Shown here piece by piece: positions 6,308 through 14,643 of a stretch of 64,000 nt of DNA (the first letter of the stretch is position 1; every line of letters starts with the position of its first letter). The DNA lies in assembly GCA_023412005.1 (NCBI GenBank), contig JAEYOE010000001.1:1-64000 (forward strand), written 5' to 3'. Below the pieces are notes generated by a model. The model saw only the letters and a program-made list of their open reading frames with translations, was not told where the DNA came from and made no database searches. The position numbers and the translations under genes were made by a program. This DNA is from Bacillota bacterium. Lineage in GTDB: Bacteria > Bacillota > Clostridia > Christensenellales > SZUA-584.

Positions 6308-8026
6308 ATGAGAGACATCATATTAACCGACACAGCGCGGTGCGAAGGCTGTAATCGCTGTGTACGCATGTGCCCTATTCCCGAAGCCAATATCGCGTAT
6401 ATCGAAAACGACAGCATCAAAGTCAAAACCAATCCCGAAAAATGTATCGCCTGCGGCGCGTGCCTTGAGGTATGCCAGCACGAGGCAAGAACCTACTGCG
6501 ACGATACGCAGCGCTTCTTTGCCGACCTTGAGCGCGGCAAGCCCATCACGCTGATGGTGGCCCCCTCGTTTCGAACGAACTTTGAGAACAGCGATTCGAT
6601 ACTGGCATGGCTGAAATCCTTGGGCGTCACAACGATTGTAGATGTATCGCTCGGTGCGGATATCTGTACATGGGCGCACATACGCCATATCGAAGCGAAC
6701 AACCCGCGCTCGCTGATCACACAGCCATGCCCGGCCATTGTCGATTACGTGCAAAAGCACCGAACGGAATTAATCGGTCTGCTTTCGCCGGTGCACAGCC
6801 CGATGTTGTGCACAGCCGTTTTTTTGAGAAAATATCTGCATAATAGCGATACGATCGCTGCGCTGTCGCCCTGCGTTGCCAAAAAGAACGAATTTGATGA
6901 AACGCATATTGTCAGTTACAACGTAACGTTTAAGCAGCTCGTTTCTTACATGCAGCGGCGCGGTATTGAGGTTCCGGATGCGCCGTTTGAGTTCGATCAT
7001 GTGGCGGCGTCGCTGGGCCGAATTTACGCGATGCCGGGCGGTCTCAAGGAAAACGTGGAGTATTACATCGGCAAGGCGGTGCGCGTGGATAAATCAGAAG
7101 GACAGGCGGTTGTTTACGGTCATCTAGACGAATTCGCTCGCGAAGATGTAGCCAATCTGCCCGCGCTTTTCGATGTACTCAACTGCGAGGATGGCTGCAA
7201 CGCCGGGACAGGCTGCCCGAAGTCTCAATCGGTATTCAGCATAAACCGTGTGATGGACGAGCAGCGCAAAAGTGCGATGCAAATGTACGAAAAGACTGAC
7301 GAGGCGCAAATGACCAAGCTGTTTGCGCTGTTTGATAAGAAACTGAAGCTGTCCGACTTTACACGCAGCTATGAGGCCCGCCCGGCTGCCGTTATTGCAT
7401 ACAGCGAAGACGATGTGGAACGGGCTTACAAGCAGCTGGGAAAATCAACTCAGGAACAGCGTACGCATAACTGTTACGCCTGCGGATGCGAATCCTGCAG
7501 CGAGTTGGCTGTGCGCATTGCCAAAGGCATTAACGTACCGGAAAACTGCATGGAAAAAACCCGGCAGGATATTTTACGCGAGCATGAGGCGTTTATACTT
7601 GAACGATCCAAAAGCTTTGAAAATCTGCACGAGATTCAGAGCGAATTGGAGGATATCAAAACCCGGTTTAATATGGTGTTGGCTGATGTGGAGAACGTGG
7701 GCGAAGCGATCGAACAGTATAATAAGATGGCGCGACTTGTGAACGATATGGCCTTGCAAACACAGATACTCTCGCTCAATGCGGCGGTGGAGGCGGCCAG
7801 AGCCGGTGCGGCAGGCAAAGGCTTCGGCGTGGTGGCCCAGGCCATCCGAGAACTGGCCATGCAGTCTCAGCAGTCGGTCGGAGAGGTGGCGGATACGAAC
7901 GCGTTTGCCAAGAAAACAATTGAAGCCATCACGCAGGCCAGCGGCAGCGTAAATGCCTCCCTGTTAAAAGCGGCGGATTATGTGGAAGAAATTACGCGCG
8001 CGATGAACAGCGTGAAATCGGGCTGA
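6308..8026 (+). CDS. [FeFe]-hydrogenase-like sensor fused to a chemoreceptor signalling domain
   Basis: A 572-residue soluble protein with four parts. Residues 1-60 are a two-cluster ferredoxin (Cys 12, 15, 18, 22 and 46, 49, 52, 56). Residues about 80-320 are an iron-only hydrogenase large-subunit domain with H-cluster-type cysteines 141 (QPCPAIV), 189 (SPCVAKK), 293 and 297 (NCEDGC). Residues 389-414 form a further Fe-S domain (Cys 389, 392, 394, 397, 414). Residues about 440-570 are a methyl-accepting signalling coiled coil with the hairpin tip LNAAVEAARAG. The H-cluster motifs differ from catalytic group A enzymes and resemble sensory group C/D forms. It has no membrane segment, so it probably senses H2 or redox state in the cytosol. 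AGGAG lies eight bases before the ATG. No che genes are nearby. Confidence 0.88.
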   Translation: MRDIILTDTARCEGCNRCVRMCPIPEANIAYIENDSIKVKTNPEKCIACGACLEVCQHEARTYCDDTQRFFADLERGKPITLMVAPSFRTNFENSDSILAWLKSLGVTTIVDVSLGADICTWAHIRHIEANNPRSLITQPCPAIVDYVQKHRTELIGLLSPVHSPMLCTAVFLRKYLHNSDTIAALSPCVAKKNEFDETHIVSYNVTFKQLVSYMQRRGIEVPDAPFEFDHVAASLGRIYAMPGGLKENVEYYIGKAVRVDKSEGQAVVYGHLDEFAREDVANLPALFDVLNCEDGCNAGTGCPKSQSVFSINRVMDEQRKSAMQMYEKTDEAQMTKLFALFDKKLKLSDFTRSYEARPAAVIAYSEDDVERAYKQLGKSTQEQRTHNCYACGCESCSELAVRIAKGINVPENCMEKTRQDILREHEAFILERSKSFENLHEIQSELEDIKTRFNMVLADVENVGEAIEQYNKMARLVNDMALQTQILSLNAAVEAARAGAAGKGFGVVAQAIRELAMQSQQSVGEVADTNAFAKKTIEAITQASGSVNASLLKAADYVEEITRAMNSVKSG

Positions 8027-8079
8027 AGGAGCTTGCAACTCATTCACTGTGTGTATAATCCGAGCTGTGCTGCAGCCTT

Positions 8080-8520
8080 TTAGTCAAACCAAAGCACGAA
8101 GCCCGTTTTGTCGGTGCGATTAAATCCGGCGTGCTCATAAAACGCGAATGTGCTGTCAAGCTTTGAGCCTGTCATCAGCATCACCTTGTAGCAATGCGCA
8201 TCTTTCGCGATGGTTTTGGCGTATTCAAGAACGGCAGACGCATAGCCTTTTTTCCTGTACGCTTCATCGGTAATCACGTTTTCAATCAGCGCGTACGGGC
8301 GCTGAGAGTGCGTGAGGTTTGGTACGATCAGCAGCACACACGACGATACGATCGTGCCGCTTTCAATGCCGACAATCACGTGATGGTTCTTGTCAGAGAG
8401 TATTTGTTCCCAAATGGCTTGGATGCGATTGTTTACAGCGGGCAGCGGAGTGCCTTTAAACTGCGTGTAAAGCGACAACAGCGCGGGCAAATCGGTTTTT
8501 TCGGCAAGCCTGATCTGCAT
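8080..8520 (-). CDS. GNAT-family N-acetyltransferase
   Basis: A 146-residue GNAT protein. The central acetyl-CoA binding motif is visible as VITDEAYRKKGYASAVLEYA, and a C-terminal FYEHAGF motif is typical of the family. The start has a CGGAGG site seven bases upstream. It is transcribed alone, convergent with the hydrogenase-like gene and divergent from uvsE. The acceptor substrate cannot be told from sequence. Confidence 0.85.
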   Translation of the reverse strand: MQIRLAEKTDLPALLSLYTQFKGTPLPAVNNRIQAIWEQILSDKNHHVIVGIESGTIVSSCVLLIVPNLTHSQRPYALIENVITDEAYRKKGYASAVLEYAKTIAKDAHCYKVMLMTGSKLDSTFAFYEHAGFNRTDKTGFVLWFD

Positions 8521-8727
8521 GGGGATCCTCCGATAATTGTATATTTAATTATACCATATATTTCTCGCTTATGTTTGGCATAGTTATACACAACACTGAT
8601 GAGATTGACAGAGTCAATCATCTACTTTTCACGTTCATTCATTTTTTACTAATATATCATAATGCAGGGGGCATGTTATATATAATCCCCATAAGGATTT
8701 CTGCCAATTGATACAGAATGAGTGATT

Positions 8728-10011
8728 ATGATAAAAGCGGACGACGGACAACAGCTGAATATTGGCTATGCGTGCCTTGCGCTTGGTGTTATAGGTACCG
8801 CGATGAAAACCTGCCGCCTGGAGGGGGCCACCCCGGAGCGGATTGAAACGCTGACGGCGGGCAACTTAAACGCGCTGGAAACCCTGATTCGGTACAACGC
8901 GCATAACAGCATCCGCCTGTTTCGTATCAGCTCAGATCTGGTTCCGTTCGGATCGCACCCGTCAAAGCCGTTTGCTTGGCAGTATGCATTCGCTTCACGC
9001 CTATCGGAAATCGGCAAACTCATCAAGGCATCTTCGATGCGCGTATCGATGCACCCGGGGCAATACACCGTGCTAAACTCAACAAATCCCGTTGTGATTC
9101 AGCGCGCGATCGATGACCTCGTTTATCACGAGCGCGTGTTAAGCGGTCTGAAGACGGACAGCGCAAGCAAAATCGTGCTGCACATCGGCGGTGTTTTCAG
9201 TAACAAAAAAGAGGCATTACAGCGGTTTTGCACGCACTTTATATACCTTGACGACGCGGTGAAGCGCCGTTTGGTCATCGAGAACGACGACCGCTGCTTT
9301 CATATTGGGGACGTGCTCGAAACGGCAGTAAAGCTGAAGATTCCCGTGGTATTTGACACCTTGCATCACCAAATTAACGGCTGCGGTGCCAAAGCCCCGT
9401 ATGAGTGGATCGACCTTTGCCGGGCCACGTGGCGCAGTCAAGACGGCACGCAGAAAATTCATTACGCACAGCAGGACGAAACCAAGCGCCCCGGTGCGCA
9501 TTCAAAAACCATTCGCGTGAGCGCATTTTTGGATTTTGCGCAGCAGCTTAAGAACGAGCGTATTGACATTATGCTCGAAGTGAAGGACAAGAATCTTTCC
9601 GCTGTGAAATGTGCGCTTTGTCTTGATCAAAATGGCTGCATCAAAACGCTGGAAAAACAATGGCGTCTTTATAAATACCTTGTGCTTGAAAAGAATCCGT
9701 CAGGTTATTCGGCCATCCGCGAGCTGCTCAAGGATAAATCGGCCTATCCGGCGGCGGCGTTCTTTGAAATCATCGACACATCGCGAGAGATGGCGGAGAA
9801 TACAGGCTTTGCCGTCAACGCGGCGCAGCAAGTTTGGAACTGCTTTAAAACGCTGTGTACGCCTGCAGAAAAAGCCATATTTAAAAAGCTGATCAACAGT
9901 TATCGGTCGGGGCAGAATTCTTTTTCAAGGGTGAAAAGTTATCTTTTTAAACTGAGTGTTAAATACAACACAACTTATCTGACCGATTCGTACTTTTTTA
10001 TTGGTGAATGA
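8728..10011 (+). CDS. uvsE: UV DNA damage endonuclease UvsE with C-terminal extension
   Basis: UVDE nicks DNA 5' of UV photoproducts and other lesions and starts an excision pathway separate from UvrABC. The TIM-barrel core (about residues 5-310) shows NIGYACLALG, SMHPGQYTVLN, LHIGGVFSNKKEAL, VIENDD and FDTLHHQ, all metal-site or core motifs of the family. About 110 further residues, rich in aromatic and charged positions, follow the core; UvsE proteins are usually about 300-330 long. The extension faintly recalls the YbgA/DUF1722 domain, but I am not sure. An in-frame TGA precedes GTG 8722; ATG 8728 is taken as the start. No clear ribosome site is seen. Confidence 0.88.
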   Translation: MIKADDGQQLNIGYACLALGVIGTAMKTCRLEGATPERIETLTAGNLNALETLIRYNAHNSIRLFRISSDLVPFGSHPSKPFAWQYAFASRLSEIGKLIKASSMRVSMHPGQYTVLNSTNPVVIQRAIDDLVYHERVLSGLKTDSASKIVLHIGGVFSNKKEALQRFCTHFIYLDDAVKRRLVIENDDRCFHIGDVLETAVKLKIPVVFDTLHHQINGCGAKAPYEWIDLCRATWRSQDGTQKIHYAQQDETKRPGAHSKTIRVSAFLDFAQQLKNERIDIMLEVKDKNLSAVKCALCLDQNGCIKTLEKQWRLYKYLVLEKNPSGYSAIRELLKDKSAYPAAAFFEIIDTSREMAENTGFAVNAAQQVWNCFKTLCTPAEKAIFKKLINSYRSGQNSFSRVKSYLFKLSVKYNTTYLTDSYFFIGE

Positions 10012-10116
10012 TGTTAAATTTTTATTAAATCGTGACAAAATTACTTTTATTTATTCGTAATAGGAATTAATATAAATTAAATAATTTATTATATCATAGA
10101 AGAGAGGCGAACGCAT

Positions 10117-10758
10117 TTGCTTGAAAAGCTGATTGAACTGATCGAAAAACAGGATAAGGCACAGGCTGTCACATTATGCCTCGGGGTCTTAGAGCAAGGC
10201 AAGATGACCGTTGACGAGCTATATGAAAATGTGCTGGCACCTGCACTTAACCGCATCATCGTGACGCACAGCGTTGAGGACGATATGATTTGGCGCGAAC
10301 ACATGATGTCGTCCATCGTCCGCAGTATCGTGGAAACTTGCTATCCGTATGTTCTCACTGAACGCGAGCAAAAAGCGATGCAGACGGATGAAACAGTGCT
10401 AGTCCTGTGCCCGAAGCAGGAGGAGCACGAAATCGGTGCGCGCATGGTCGCAGACTTCTTTACCATTTGGGGATACAACACCGTTTACATCGGCGCCAAC
10501 ACGCCGGAAAATACCGTACTCAAAGCGGCAGAGACATTGACACCGCGTTATATCGCCCTCAGCGTGTCGAACTATTACAATATGTTTGCCGCTAAAAATT
10601 TGATCGCGACGATTCGCGCACACAGTACGGTGACGGTATTGGTCGGTGGTCAGGCGTTTGCAAAGAACCCTGAGGCTGTAAAAACCATCGGCGCTAGCGC
10701 GTTGCTGGAAAGCTTTGATGACATCGGCAGCTTGCGTAAAGGAGGTGGCGGTCAATGA
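10117..10758 (+). CDS. Cobalamin-binding domain protein with variant ExHxxG motif
   Basis: A 213-residue protein. The N-terminal half (to about 85) is helical, like the cap that precedes B12 domains in methionine synthase and in CarH/LitR-type sensors. The C-terminal Rossmann-like domain has the lower-ligand motif as Glu102-x-His104-x-x-Gly107 in place of the usual Asp-x-His-x-x-Gly, then YIGANTP and LVGGQAF, both usual in B12-binding folds. There is no catalytic partner domain or DNA-binding domain. The start is TTG 10117 with AGAGAGG nine bases upstream. It overlaps the next gene by ATGA, so it is coupled to an ABC transporter; it may sense cobalamin or serve as a regulatory or carrier subunit. 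Confidence 0.82.
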   Translation: MLEKLIELIEKQDKAQAVTLCLGVLEQGKMTVDELYENVLAPALNRIIVTHSVEDDMIWREHMMSSIVRSIVETCYPYVLTEREQKAMQTDETVLVLCPKQEEHEIGARMVADFFTIWGYNTVYIGANTPENTVLKAAETLTPRYIALSVSNYYNMFAAKNLIATIRAHSTVTVLVGGQAFAKNPEAVKTIGASALLESFDDIGSLRKGGGGQ

Positions 10759-11909
10759 GACTTGCGCTTAAAATCGCGGCGCGATTTTTATCCGCCAGCC
10801 GCGGGCAGACAATACTGATTGTGCTCGGCATTGCCATCGGCGTGTCTGTGCAAATATTCATCGGTTCCTTGATCGACGGGCTTCAGCGCTCGCTGGTGGA
10901 TAAGACCATCGGAAGTTCATCGCATGTCACAATAGTGCCGTCGGATAACGAGAAAGATTTTGAACAGGATAACGACCTGATTGCACAGCTCATGGATAAC
11001 GCGGACCTGACAGCCGTTTCCGCGGTGTACGATTCCCCCGGTTTTGTTAAGGTAGATGAAGATACATACCCCATTCTGATGCGCGGTTTTGAATTTGCGG
11101 ATGCAAATTCGATATACAAGTTTGACGAGAACCTGATCAGCGGCACAATGCCCAAAGAGGAAAACGAGGTGCTCGTCGGCAAAGATTTGGCCAATAGCGC
11201 CGGTATTGAGGCGGGGGATAAGGTTAGCTTTATCACACCGCTGGGAGGAGAGACGGAGGTTACCGTCACGGGTATATTCGATTTGAAAGTGGCAGCAGTC
11301 AACAAAACGTGGGCGCCTACGACGCTGTTAACCGCGCAGACGGTTTTTGATAGCAAGGGTTGGCTCACATCTGTTGAGACGCAGGTGAGCGATGTGTTTG
11401 CGGCAGACGACACCGCAGCGGCGATTGCAAAGGATTTGCCGGATACGCTCAGCGTCACCAACTGGAAGGATCAGAACGAGCAGCTGTTAAGCGGCCTGAA
11501 AGGGCAGTCAGCTTCAAGCTATATGATTCAAGTGTTTGTGCTGCTGGCGGTGCTGCTTGGTATCAGCTCGGTGCTCGCGATATCCGTTGTGCAAAAGTCG
11601 CGACAGATTGGTATTTTGAAAGCGATGGGCATTAAGAACAGAACGGCGCGTGCGATCTTTATGTTACAGGGACTCATCCTTGGTATCATCGGCGGCGCAA
11701 TCGGTACAGGTCTTGGAATCGGCCTGTCGTACGCCTTCTCAAACTTCGTGAAGAATCCGGACGGAACACCGCTTGTGCCGTTTTATCTCGATACGCAGTT
11801 CGTAGCCATGTCAGTGCTGATCGCGATACTCGCGGCGATGGTAGCGGCACTGATTCCGGCACGCAAATCGTCCAAATTGAACCCGATTGAGGTGATACGC
11901 AATGGCTGA
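10755..11909 (+). CDS. ABC transporter permease, FtsX/LolE/MacB type
   Basis: A 384-residue membrane protein with the FtsX-like plan: one N-terminal membrane helix (residues about 18-38), a large extracytoplasmic MacB-type domain (about 40-240), and three C-terminal helices with the SVLAISVVQKSRQIGILKAMG motif that couples to the ATPase. The last helix is followed by the common ending ARKSSKLNPIEVIRNG. Such permeases move lipoproteins, peptides or antibiotics, or transmit force across the membrane. The start overlaps the cobalamin-binding gene and has AGGAGGTGG upstream. It overlaps the ATPase gene by eight bases. Confidence 0.92.
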   Translation: MRLALKIAARFLSASRGQTILIVLGIAIGVSVQIFIGSLIDGLQRSLVDKTIGSSSHVTIVPSDNEKDFEQDNDLIAQLMDNADLTAVSAVYDSPGFVKVDEDTYPILMRGFEFADANSIYKFDENLISGTMPKEENEVLVGKDLANSAGIEAGDKVSFITPLGGETEVTVTGIFDLKVAAVNKTWAPTTLLTAQTVFDSKGWLTSVETQVSDVFAADDTAAAIAKDLPDTLSVTNWKDQNEQLLSGLKGQSASSYMIQVFVLLAVLLGISSVLAISVVQKSRQIGILKAMGIKNRTARAIFMLQGLILGIIGGAIGTGLGIGLSYAFSNFVKNPDGTPLVPFYLDTQFVAMSVLIAILAAMVAALIPARKSSKLNPIEVIRNG

Positions 11910-12588
11910 GATCATGATGCTCAAAAATATCAATAAAATATACGGCGACAAGATCAAGACGCAGGTGCTGTTTGACGTGAATGTGGGGTTTGAAGCGCAA
12001 TCGTTTAATTCGATCATAGGAGAGTCGGGCAGCGGCAAATCCACGCTGATGAACATTCTCGGCACGCTTGATACGCCAACAAGCGGCGATGTGCTGATTA
12101 ACGGAGTGAATTCCACACAGCTTAGTACTAACAAGCTTGCGGCATTGCGTAACGAGACGATCGGCTTCGTCTTTCAGTTTCATTATCTGCTGCCCGAATT
12201 CACGGTGCTGGAGAACGTATTGATGCCTTATCTGATTAAGCACGGCCGGGTGAGCGCTGAAGCTAAGAAACAAGCCGATAAGCTTCTTGATATTGTGGGG
12301 CTGACGCGTGTGAAGAAAAACAAGGCAACGGAAATTTCGGGCGGACAGCAGCAGCGCACGGCCATTGCGCGGGCTTTGATCAACAACCCTGTGATTGTGC
12401 TTGGCGACGAGCCAACCGGCAACCTCGATTCAGTGACGACCGAGACGGTATATCAGCTGATGCGCGACATCAACGAGGAGTTTAAAACCACATTCATCGT
12501 GATCACGCACGACCGCCGTGTGGCGGAGAAAGCGGACAGGATTATCGAGATAAAAGACGGTCGCATTGAGATGGATATTCGAAAATAA
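11902..12588 (+). CDS. ABC transporter ATP-binding protein, LolD/MacB type
   Basis: A 228-residue ATPase. Walker A GESGSGKST, Q-loop VFQFHYLLPEFTV, signature EISGGQQQR (a variant of LSGGQ), Walker B VIVLGDEPTGNLDS and the H-loop VITHD are all present. The FHYLLPEFTVLENV segment is typical of the LolD/MacB subfamily that pairs with FtsX-like permeases. Third gene of the operon starting at 10117; a terminator follows at 12714. Confidence 0.93.
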   Translation: MAEIMMLKNINKIYGDKIKTQVLFDVNVGFEAQSFNSIIGESGSGKSTLMNILGTLDTPTSGDVLINGVNSTQLSTNKLAALRNETIGFVFQFHYLLPEFTVLENVLMPYLIKHGRVSAEAKKQADKLLDIVGLTRVKKNKATEISGGQQQRTAIARALINNPVIVLGDEPTGNLDSVTTETVYQLMRDINEEFKTTFIVITHDRRVAEKADRIIEIKDGRIEMDIRK

Positions 12589-12713
12589 AATGATGGCAGC
12601 GATTCGGATGAAAGCACAATTGAGCAGCTGATGTTATTGCAGCTGTATTGAGTTGCGTGCAACCCAAAATGACTTTGTTTAAAAATGTTTCGAATTAATC
12701 AGTGATATCTTAT

Positions 12714-12751
12714 GAGGGGGAGAACGGGCTGCACCGGGTTCCCCCTCTTTG
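12714..12751 (+). terminator. Terminator after the B12/ABC operon
   Basis: Stem GAGGGGGA/TCCCCCTC with a loop of about 18 bases, followed by TTTGTTG. It sits about 125 bases after the ATPase stop. The weak T-run makes it a moderate call. Confidence 0.65.
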
Positions 12752-12835
12752 TTGCTGAAATTCTCCAATTCTCACTCTTTATTAAAAGCAAGTGTTGGGG
12801 TATAATGGCGCTAGATTCTCAATGAAGGAGACAGC

Positions 12836-13843
12836 GTGAAAGAGTATGCAGTGCTGATTCCGGCCTATCAGCCGGATGAAAAGCTTGTGCAGGTGGTGAA
12901 GAGCCTGCGCGAAAAAGACATTGATGTCACAGTGGTAGACGACGGCAGCGGTGCCGATTACGCACAGATTTTCGAACAGGCTTCGGCGGCGGGTGCGGCC
13001 TTGCTGGTACACCCGCAGAACAAAGGCAAGGGCGCGGCGCTCAAAACAGGCATCGCACACATCGGCCTGCAAAACCATATCAAGGGCATTGTGACGGCGG
13101 ATGCAGACGGCCAGCATACACCCGGAGACATCAGCCGAGTGATTGATACGATGAAGAAAAACCCCGATATGATGGTGATCGGTGCGCGGGCCTTCTCGGG
13201 TGATGTGCCTGCACGTTCGCGTTTTGGCAACACGCTGACGCGCGGCATCTTTCGCCTTGCGACAGGGCTGAAAGTCACAGATACGCAGACGGGGCTGCGC
13301 GGACTGCCAAGAGCCATCTTTCCGGGGCTCCTCGCCATGGAGGGGGATCGGTACGAATACGAGATGAGTATGCTCTTAAATATCGATCGGTGGGGCATCA
13401 AATTCGTTGAAGTGCCGATTGAAACGGTGTATCTCGAAGACAACAAAAGCTCGCATTTTCACCCGCTGCGCGATTCGTGGCTGATATACGGCAAGATACT
13501 CAAATTCATCGCATCATCATTCGCATCGTTTTTGATTGATTACGGTTTGTTTGCGCTTTTCAGCCTCTTATTCAGGCTGGATTACTGGCTCAGCTACATT
13601 CTGGCGCGCGCGGTCAGCTCGTTTATCAACTATATGATCAACCGTCATATCGTTTTTGCCAAAGGCAAAGCCAGCAGTGTATTCAAATACTATCTTCTGG
13701 CGGTTTTGATAATGGCCGCAGGGTCAGGCGGGGGCGATCTGCTGACGTGGGTGGGTATCCCAGGGCTGCTTGCCAAGCTTCTCGTGGATGTGCCGCTTTT
13801 CTTTGTGAGCTACACGATGCAACGCAAATACATATTCAAGTGA
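12836..13843 (+). CDS. Family 2 glycosyltransferase fused to GtrA-like membrane domain
   Basis: A 335-residue two-domain protein. Residues 1-215 are a GT-A glycosyltransferase of the dolichol-phosphate-mannose-synthase type, with VLIPAYQPDEKL, VVDDGSGAD and the metal-binding TADADGQH. Residues about 220-335 are a GtrA-like four-helix membrane domain, with INYMINRHIVFAKGK and the closing TMQRKYIFK. Such fusions usually move sugars from a nucleotide sugar to polyprenyl phosphate and across the membrane for cell-surface glycosylation. The start is GTG with GAAGGAG six bases upstream. It is monocistronic. Confidence 0.9.
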   Translation: MKEYAVLIPAYQPDEKLVQVVKSLREKDIDVTVVDDGSGADYAQIFEQASAAGAALLVHPQNKGKGAALKTGIAHIGLQNHIKGIVTADADGQHTPGDISRVIDTMKKNPDMMVIGARAFSGDVPARSRFGNTLTRGIFRLATGLKVTDTQTGLRGLPRAIFPGLLAMEGDRYEYEMSMLLNIDRWGIKFVEVPIETVYLEDNKSSHFHPLRDSWLIYGKILKFIASSFASFLIDYGLFALFSLLFRLDYWLSYILARAVSSFINYMINRHIVFAKGKASSVFKYYLLAVLIMAAGSGGGDLLTWVGIPGLLAKLLVDVPLFFVSYTMQRKYIFK

Positions 13844-13861
13844 TAAATTCCAAGTGTTTTT

Positions 13862-13896
13862 ATAGACGGCAAGGGTAAATGCTCTTGGCCGTCTTT
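13862..13896 (+). terminator. Terminator after the glycosyltransferase gene
   Basis: Stem AGACGGC/GCCGTCT with further pairing AAG/CTT inside, then TTTTT. Confidence 0.88.
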
Positions 13897-14132
13897 TTGC
13901 GCTTGAAAACTATTGATTGTACCAGGGGTTCAAAGGCATATACTTTGAATAAAGATATTATCAAGAGCAGATTAGCTTAATATGAGAAGAATATTTCCTT
14001 AAGGCAGATGGTAAATATTTTATTGGCTGAGCAATGATATCTTGAGCTTTCAGTGAAAATCACGAAGTAAAGCTCAACAGAATAAGATATTGATGGACTT
14101 GTCTGCCAAATCATTATTTTTCGGAGCTGAAT

Positions 14133-14399
14133 ATGACGTGGTATGAGCCGCCTTTCGTAGACCCCGAAAAAAAAATACCCGGCGCAACCGACTCTGATAA
14201 CAACGACGATAACGGCCGGTGCGTGCCGAAAAGCTGGTTGGAAACACTGCCGTCAAAATCGGGTACTGTGCTTGCGGCGATACTCGCCAATATCATGACA
14301 GAGGGGCTTACACCGAATCAGGAAAATATACTCGGTAACTTTATCTCGTCTGTCGGTGCACTGATCTCATACAAAGCATCGCGTGATGATGTTGTTTGA
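14133..14399 (+). CDS. Small hypothetical protein
   Basis: An 88-residue acidic protein with no signal peptide. The C-terminal part (SGTVLAAILANIMTEGLTPNQENILGNFISSVGALISY) resembles a short helical segment found in many small Clostridia proteins of unknown role. An imperfect CGGAG site lies about seven bases before the ATG. It stands alone between the glycosyltransferase and pckG. Likely a real gene, but no function is recognised. Confidence 0.6.
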   Translation: MTWYEPPFVDPEKKIPGATDSDNNDDNGRCVPKSWLETLPSKSGTVLAAILANIMTEGLTPNQENILGNFISSVGALISYKASRDDVV

Positions 14400-14540
14400 T
14401 ATGTATCATCGTCGGCGAAAAGAGGGACAAGCACACGGAAAAAGACAAAAATATCAGCCGCGTATACATTATTAGTAAAATACACGCATGTGCTCAGTGA
14501 AAATTTCGCAAGAATTTAAAAAAAAACTTTCATTAGGGGA

Positions 14541-14569
14541 TTCATTTTCGTTTAAAAAGCAGTTATAAT
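14541..14569 (+). promoter_or_regulatory. Probable promoter of pckG
   Basis: TTCATT at 14541-14546 and TATAAT at 14564-14569 with 17 bp between. The leader of about 70 bases is free of genes. The rest of the 14400-14643 gap shows nothing else I recognise. Confidence 0.6.
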
Positions 14570-14643
14570 AAGTGCAATACGGTTTTCTTGCGAATCAAAA
14601 GGAAATTTTGATTTTCGAAAAATTCAAAAAGAGGGTGAGGGTA

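Noticed and set aside
10012..10116. Cobalamin riboswitch upstream of the B12-binding gene
   Set aside because: The leader is short and AT-rich, with no B12-box-like conserved sequence.
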